Of a stretch of DNA of 37,674 nucleotides, positions 34,564 to 37,674 are shown piece by piece (the first letter of the stretch is position 1; each line of letters starts with the position of its first letter). Source of the stretch: Candidatus Zixiibacteriota bacterium (GTDB lineage: Bacteria > Zixibacteria > MSB-5A5 > WJJR01); NCBI GenBank assembly GCA_016199865.1, contig JACQFV010000005.1, positions 1 to 37,674 of the forward strand, written 5' to 3'. Position numbers and translations under genes: made by a program. The notes under the pieces are model-generated. The model was not told the origin of the DNA, ran no database searches, and worked only from the letters and a program-made list of their open reading frames with translations.

Positions 34564-35277
34564 TCACACTTTGAGGTACGACTGGGGATTGTCCCAGCCG
34601 CCGCTCTCATACAGAAACTTGATCGACTTGTCGACGATGATCTGGCGATCCTCGGCCAGCGCGACTTTCAATCGCTCCAAGGCCCGCGGCGCCGGGCCCT
34701 CGAAGTTGATCCCGCTGCGGTAAAACCCGGAGCCGTGGCAGGGGCATTTGAATTTGTCTTCCTTTTCCAGCCAGCGCGGTGTGCATCCCAGATGGGTGCA
34801 GATGCCGGACAAAGCGTAGATGCGCCCCTCATCGCGAATGATCCAGACGCGAAAGTCGCGCATCCATTTGGTCGACACGGTACCCGGCAGATACTCCTCG
34901 GGGAATCCGGCTTTGAAGATCGGCGACGGCTCGAACAGAACACGGGGGAACATGAACCGGAGTGTCCCAACCAGCATGACCCCCAAGAACGAGAAGATCG
35001 ACAGCCATCCCAGTTTTTCCAGAAATCCCCGCCGCGAGTACCGCCAGATATTTTGGTCGCCTTCGGCTTCGGTCGTGCGCCGCAGGCCATCGTCCTTCTT
35101 TTCCGGCTTGGGCGGGACATCCTTGATCGCCACATTGGCGCCGCGCTCCCGTGCCGGAGCGGCCTTGACCGCGGGACCGACCGGTCCGTCGGCCGCCTTC
35201 GGCTTGGGCGCCGGTTTGGCAGGCGTGCCCTCGGGCTCCGGGGAGCCGGCGATGTTGTCGGGAGTTTCGTCCGCCAT
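34564..35277 (-). CDS. Rieske iron-sulfur protein of the bc-type complex
   Basis: High-potential 2Fe-2S subunit, 237 residues, anchored in the inner membrane with its cluster domain outside. Ligands are in CTHLGC (Cys160, His162, disulfide Cys165) and CPCHGS (Cys178, disulfide Cys180, His181). A Tat-type signal anchor SRRGFLEKLGW precedes a membrane helix at about 89-108. Residues 1-75 form an unusual Pro/Ala/Lys-rich cytosolic extension. It is the first gene of the operon and lies about 125 bases downstream of a clear sigma70-like promoter. Confidence 0.96.
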   Translation of the reverse strand: MADETPDNIAGSPEPEGTPAKPAPKPKAADGPVGPAVKAAPARERGANVAIKDVPPKPEKKDDGLRRTTEAEGDQNIWRYSRRGFLEKLGWLSIFSFLGVMLVGTLRFMFPRVLFEPSPIFKAGFPEEYLPGTVSTKWMRDFRVWIIRDEGRIYALSGICTHLGCTPRWLEKEDKFKCPCHGSGFYRSGINFEGPAPRALERLKVALAEDRQIIVDKSIKFLYESGGWDNPQSYLKV

Positions 35278-35401
35278 TCTGCCTTATCGCGCCGATCTCA
35301 CGGAGTCCTTCGCCTGTCCCCTACTCCCGGATTCTCGCGAGTACGACTTATCGCAAATCCGGACCAATTTGCGGCCTTATTGCCGACCGCAAGAACTTTC
35401 G

Positions 35402-35430
35402 ATCATACCCCGACCGGCCGAGGTTGTCAA
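35402..35430 (-). promoter_or_regulatory. Sigma70-like promoter of the bc-complex operon
   Basis: On the minus strand TTGACA (35430-35425), a 17-base spacer, then TATGAT (35407-35402): a 6/6 and 5/6 match at ideal spacing. Transcription would begin near 35395 and give a leader of about 118 bases before the Rieske start. The rest of the 342-base gap (35278-35619) shows no gene. Confidence 0.8.
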
Positions 35431-35619
35431 GCCGATTCCCGGAACAGGGGCGCTGAAGAATGCCGACCCCGAGTTGTTTGCGAACCCGATGGCATCCTGG
35501 CGTTTGGGCTGGCTGTAAGGTGCCGGAAATGGTATCATGGGGGTTCTTCCGGTGGCGTGACCCTGTCCGCAAGAGATAGGGCGCGTGATCGGCGCCGCGT
35601 CTCAGTGGCGACGCAAAAG

Positions 35620-35707
35620 GGAGAGGTGGCCGAGTCGGCTTAAGGCAGCTGCCTGCTAAGCAGTTAGTGGGGAAACCCGCTCCCGGGTTCGAATCCCGGC
35701 CTCTCCG
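35620..35707 (+). tRNA. tRNA-Ser (anticodon GCU)
   Basis: An 88-base type II tRNA: acceptor arms GGAGAGG and CCTCTCC with G as discriminator base, anticodon stem-loop CTGCCTGCTAAGCAG with GCT as anticodon, a long variable arm, and the T-loop GGTTCGAATCC. CCA is not encoded. Its 3' end is repeated at 37283-37299. Confidence 0.97.
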
Positions 35708-35709
35708 TT
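35693..35709 (+). repeat. Direct repeat copy 1 (tRNA-Ser 3' end)
   Basis: ATCCCGGCCTCTCCGTT, the last bases of tRNA-Ser plus TT, is identical at 37283-37299. In both places a conserved-arm palindrome and a GIY-YIG gene follow. Confidence 0.85.
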
Positions 35710-35712
35710 TTT

Positions 35713-35751
35713 CCTGAGCGAATTTCGGCGGAGCCGAAATGAGTCGAAGGG
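35713..35751 (+). repeat. Palindromic repeat, conserved-arm family, copy B
   Basis: CCTGAGCGA, an 8-bp perfect stem (ATTTCGGC/GCCGAAAT, 3-base loop), then GAGTCGAAGGG. It sits between tRNA-Ser and the first GIY-YIG gene. The right arm supplies GAAGGG seven bases before that gene's ATG and so may act as its ribosome-binding site. Confidence 0.82.
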
Positions 35752-35758
35752 TTACCCG

Positions 35759-36037
35759 ATGACCAACGGACGCAAACCTTGGTTCGTTTATCTCGTTCGC
35801 TGTCGAGATGGCTCGATCTATGCAGGAATCACCGACGACATCAACGCGCGGATTAAGAAACACAACAGCGGCAAGGGCGCCACGTATACCGCTCAACGCC
35901 GTCCGGTGACGCTCCTGTTTTCCGAACCTCATCCCGATCAGAGTAGTGCTCGCCGTCGGGAGATTCAATTGAAGGGCTGGACAAGGGAAAAGAAGGAACA
36001 ACTCATTGCGGGTTTCCCTCGACCTCACTCGGGATGA
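35759..36037 (+). CDS. GIY-YIG endonuclease-domain protein (UPF0213/YhbQ-like), copy 1
   Basis: A 92-residue single-domain protein of the GIY-YIG superfamily (URI/UPF0213 group). The catalytic features are VYLVRC with the two-strand motif SIYAGIT (the GIY-YIG equivalent, Tyr and Ile-Tyr), Arg31 in the helix (INARIKKHN), YTAQRRPV, and a Glu in the helix RREIQLK that should bind the metal. The start is ATG 35759. A conserved-arm palindrome lies immediately upstream and a stem-less version of the same arms overlaps its 3' end at 36016-36033. It is about 58% identical, without gaps in a hand alignment, to the copy at 37372. Role of the subgroup is unsettled; nuclease activity is predicted. Confidence 0.9.
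   Translation: MTNGRKPWFVYLVRCRDGSIYAGITDDINARIKKHNSGKGATYTAQRRPVTLLFSEPHPDQSSARRREIQLKGWTREKKEQLIAGFPRPHSG
36016..36033 (-). repeat. Stem-less relic of the conserved-arm palindrome, copy D
   Basis: On the minus strand CCCGAGTGAG is followed directly by GTCGAGGG: both arms of the family without the palindromic stem. It overlaps the last codons of GIY-YIG copy 1, in inverse orientation to copy B. Confidence 0.45.
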
Positions 36038-36165
36038 ATCCCTCGGAGGAGTTCGGGATAGACGAATCACGGTCTCTCCACCATAAGAAAATGGCACACC
36101 AGCACCCGGCCCTACCGGACGTGTTGTATTGGTTGAGTGAAGAGAGGGTCTGCACCCAAAGTGGA

Positions 36166-36182
36166 ATCTGAAGACTTCAGAT
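36166..36182. repeat. Palindrome across the DUF1801 start codon
   Basis: ATCTGAAG-A-CTTCAGAT, 8-bp arms around one base, with its last two bases inside the ATG at 36181. It occupies the place where a ribosome-binding site should be. Confidence 0.6.
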
Positions 36183-36558
36183 GAAGAAACCGATCAGCGT
36201 CGACGCGTACATCGCCGCGGCACCCAGGGAAGTGCGGGGAAGACTGAATCAGGTTCGCTCAGCAATCAGGAAAGCAGCCCCCAAAGCGATGGAAAGAATA
36301 AGCTACGGGATGCCTTTCTACGAGTACGGGGGTTCGGGCTACAAGGGTCGATTGATTTACTTTGCCGCGTTCAAAGAACACATCGGCGTGTTCATACCAC
36401 CGTCGCAGGGGGCGGTACCGCGTGAAATGGAGATGTATCGAACCGCCAAGTCTTCATTTCGTTTCCCGCTGAAAGAGCCGATCCCGCTGGGAGTGATCAG
36501 CAGAACGGTGAAGCAACTGGTAAGGCAAAGAGTCGCGGCAAACAGAATGAAGTCATGA
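36181..36558 (+). CDS. DUF1801 / YdhG-like family protein
   Basis: A 125-residue soluble protein of the DUF1801 (YdhG/Fra-like, 'iron chaperone' in some annotations) family. Seen features are the N-terminal SVDAYIAAAPREVRGRLNQV helix, AIRKAAPKAMERISYGMPFY with its conserved Ile-Ser-Tyr-Gly-Met-Pro segment, and LIYFAAFKEHIGVFIPP. Molecular function is not established. The palindrome over its start codon replaces a normal ribosome-binding site; the nearest purine run, GGAA, is about 14 bases away. It lies between the two tRNA-Ser 3'-end repeats, so it may be part of an acquired segment. Confidence 0.85.
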   Translation: MKKPISVDAYIAAAPREVRGRLNQVRSAIRKAAPKAMERISYGMPFYEYGGSGYKGRLIYFAAFKEHIGVFIPPSQGAVPREMEMYRTAKSSFRFPLKEPIPLGVISRTVKQLVRQRVAANRMKS

Positions 36559-36616
36559 TCGTGTTGCGGACAAGTTAAGGGTCTTGGAAGCACGTTTCAG
36601 ATCTGGATAACGACCT

Positions 36617-37114
36617 GTGAAGAGCAGAACAATACTGATCGCCATGGCGGTCGCGGCTTTCGAGGTAGCAGGGCTTTTTCTCTTCGGACGACCAGGCGGC
36701 CGTCCTGAGCGTCTACCGAAGGGTACTCCAGCCGAATTCAATCTCATCTTCAAGTATGACGGAAGCGTGCTGAATACCTTTGAGCATACCTATACCAAGG
36801 ACATGGTGGGTGATCCCTCCATCACGATCAGGTTTGAACTTTCGCAGAGCGAACTGGCCCAAGTCTATCAGAAAATATATGACTTGGATCCATACGATGT
36901 CGGCCAACGGACGAGTGGGAATGGCGCGAGAATCCCCTGCTCGTACTTCTTCCTGAGAGTTCAGGTTGATTCAACCACGAAAGAAATGTCGTGGAGTGAT
37001 TGCCGGGGATTGGTGAACGACACACTGCAGCAGTTGACCGAGTACATCATCTCAGTAATTGAGTCAAAAGAAGACTACAAGAGACTGCCGGCGCCAAGAT
37101 TCTTTCGCTATTGA
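36617..37114 (+). CDS. Hypothetical membrane-anchored or exported protein
   Basis: I do not recognise this 165-residue protein. It has a GTG start at 36617 (no strong ribosome-binding site; an ATG nine codons later is possible), an N-terminal hydrophobic segment (about 5-24) that could be a signal peptide or anchor, and a mixed alpha/beta remainder with two cysteines (in RIPCSYFF and WSDCRG) that might form a disulfide outside the cytoplasm. Base composition is lower in G+C than its surroundings: two 60-base lines counted here (36781-36900) give about 43-48%, against about 63% for a line in the aconitase gene. This fits a transferred origin. Confidence 0.6.
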   Translation: MKSRTILIAMAVAAFEVAGLFLFGRPGGRPERLPKGTPAEFNLIFKYDGSVLNTFEHTYTKDMVGDPSITIRFELSQSELAQVYQKIYDLDPYDVGQRTSGNGARIPCSYFFLRVQVDSTTKEMSWSDCRGLVNDTLQQLTEYIISVIESKEDYKRLPAPRFFRY

Positions 37115-37282
37115 TGATACCCGGAGGGATTTCCTGCCAAAGAGAAACTCAACATCGCCGATTCTGCTCTGGTTCCCGCGCATCTTTCGTGTGGACAAGA
37201 CGAGGCCACTCAATTGTCAACGGAAATGCAACGCCATGAAAATGGTTCCCGGGCTTACGCTGATGGCGGCGGCAATCGAGGC

Positions 37283-37299
37283 ATCCCGGCCTCTCCGTT
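37283..37299 (+). repeat. Direct repeat copy 2 (tRNA-Ser 3'-end remnant)
   Basis: Identical to 35693-35709. Upstream bases (ATCGAGGC) only loosely recall the T-loop, so this is a fragment, not a second tRNA. It lies in a 257-base gap (37115-37371) that otherwise holds palindrome copy C and no gene. Confidence 0.85.
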
Positions 37300-37302
37300 C
37301 AT

Positions 37303-37341
37303 CCCGAGCGAGTTCCGCCTCTGGCGGAACGAGTCGAGGGA
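37303..37341 (+). repeat. Palindromic repeat, conserved-arm family, copy C
   Basis: CCCGAGCGA, an 8-bp perfect stem (GTTCCGCC/GGCGGAAC, 3-base loop), then GAGTCGAGGGA. Same distance after the tRNA-Ser 3' end as copy B; stem sequence differs from copy B but still pairs perfectly. Confidence 0.82.
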
Positions 37342-37371
37342 CTTATCCTGAACGATTCCCGAGATAAACGA

Positions 37372-37650
37372 ATGCCCAACGCCCGCAATCCCTGGTATGT
37401 CTACCTTCTCCGCTGTTCTGACGGTTCCATCTACACCGGAATATCGAAAGACGTTGACACCCGGGTGAAGAAGCACAATGCCGGTGCCGGTGCCGTCTAC
37501 ACGGCCCAGCGGCGTCCTGTATCTCTGATATACCAAGAACGACACCGCAACCAGAGTTCGGCGATGGTGAGAGAACGGCAGATCAAGCGGCTGAGGAAGG
37601 CCCAGAAAGAAGTCCTCGCCTTGGGATCGCCCCGGCTGCATTCGCAATGA
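37372..37650 (+). CDS. GIY-YIG endonuclease-domain protein (UPF0213/YhbQ-like), copy 2
   Basis: A 92-residue paralogue of the protein at 35759, equal in length. VYLLRC with SIYTGIS gives the GIY-YIG pair; Arg31 (VDTRVKKHN), YTAQRRPV and the helix VRERQIKRL with its Glu are kept, so it looks active. Its start is ATG 37372, 30 bases after palindrome copy C; a sequence TCCTGAACGA, close to the palindrome's left arm, lies in that spacer. The gene ends 24 bases before the window edge, so whether a further repeat follows cannot be seen. Confidence 0.9.
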   Translation: MPNARNPWYVYLLRCSDGSIYTGISKDVDTRVKKHNAGAGAVYTAQRRPVSLIYQERHRNQSSAMVRERQIKRLRKAQKEVLALGSPRLHSQ

Positions 37651-37674
37651 GAAGCCCGCACTCCGCGCAAGATT

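Noticed and set aside
35500-35619. Promoter for tRNA-Ser
   Set aside because: A TATCAT near 35540 could be a -10 element but no acceptable -35 lies at the right distance.
37059-37367. 102-codon plus-strand frame before GIY-YIG copy 2
   Set aside because: It overlaps the unknown gene, the tRNA-Ser remnant and the palindrome, and has no protein-like features.
35620-37674. Integrase- or phage-borne island at tRNA-Ser
   Set aside because: Direct repeats are present but no integrase, recombinase or phage gene is visible, so only a tentative island is proposed.
1-37674. CRISPR array or restriction/defence cassette
   Set aside because: No regularly spaced repeats of 24-40 bases and no Cas, methylase or toxin-antitoxin genes were seen; the short palindromes are not regularly spaced.

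Overview
This window looks like a piece of the chromosome of an uncultured, high-G+C, Gram-negative bacterium. An outer-membrane FadL-type protein, a lipoprotein and a quinol-cytochrome c oxidoreductase point to a diderm that respires. The gene set (CdaA/FtsH/TilS block, ferredoxin-dependent 2-oxoacid oxidoreductase, octaheme cytochrome with a split b6f-like cytochrome b, tandem-domain ThyX) would fit the FCB group or a neighbouring candidate phylum such as Zixibacteria. That placement is inferred from gene content only.

Region 1 (1-8.6 kb, all minus strand) is a tightly packed housekeeping operon, read right to left: GAF-GAF-SpoIIE phosphatase, tilS, hpt, ftsH, folP, cdaA, with 4-8 base overlaps from the phosphatase through ftsH. 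tilS is broken by an internal deletion that changes frame. A CPBP membrane protease lies just upstream of the phosphatase. Region 2 (9.1-16.6 kb, minus strand) starts with a two-domain ThyX-like protein, followed by a likely amino-acid catabolic operon: ferredoxin, a stand-alone HdrA-N-like protein, VorB-type alpha subunit, fused beta-gamma subunit, alanine dehydrogenase and an acyl-CoA:carboxylate CoA-transferase. Together these could turn amino-acid-derived 2-oxoacids into acyl-CoA, reduced ferredoxin and free acids.

Region 3 (16.7-22.7 kb) is mixed: an M29 aminopeptidase and an SGNH hydrolase on the plus strand; a decapitated potassium-channel gene preceded by a fold-back element with a 10-bp flanking direct repeat; then, on the minus strand, a FadL-like outer-membrane protein and an esterase-fold lipoprotein lacking the nucleophilic serine. 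Region 4 (23.0-29.8 kb, plus strand) holds uvrA, aconitase, gcvT and comB. Region 5 (30.0-35.4 kb, minus strand) is a bc-type complex operon (Rieske, cytochrome b N-half, cytochrome b C-half, octaheme cytochrome c) behind a strong sigma70-like promoter.

Region 6 (35.6-37.7 kb, plus strand) begins with tRNA-Ser(GCU). The last bases of the tRNA, a palindromic repeat and a GIY-YIG endonuclease gene occur there and again 1.6 kb further on, bracketing a DUF1801 gene and an unknown membrane-anchored protein in a visibly less G+C-rich stretch. The palindromic repeat belongs to a family with conserved arms and a stem that differs in sequence but stays self-complementary; another copy is at 18.0 kb. 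The tRNA/repeat/GIY-YIG module is the best candidate in the window for an undescribed system. Many other short perfect palindromes fill the intergenic gaps. I saw no CRISPR array, integrase or transposase gene.
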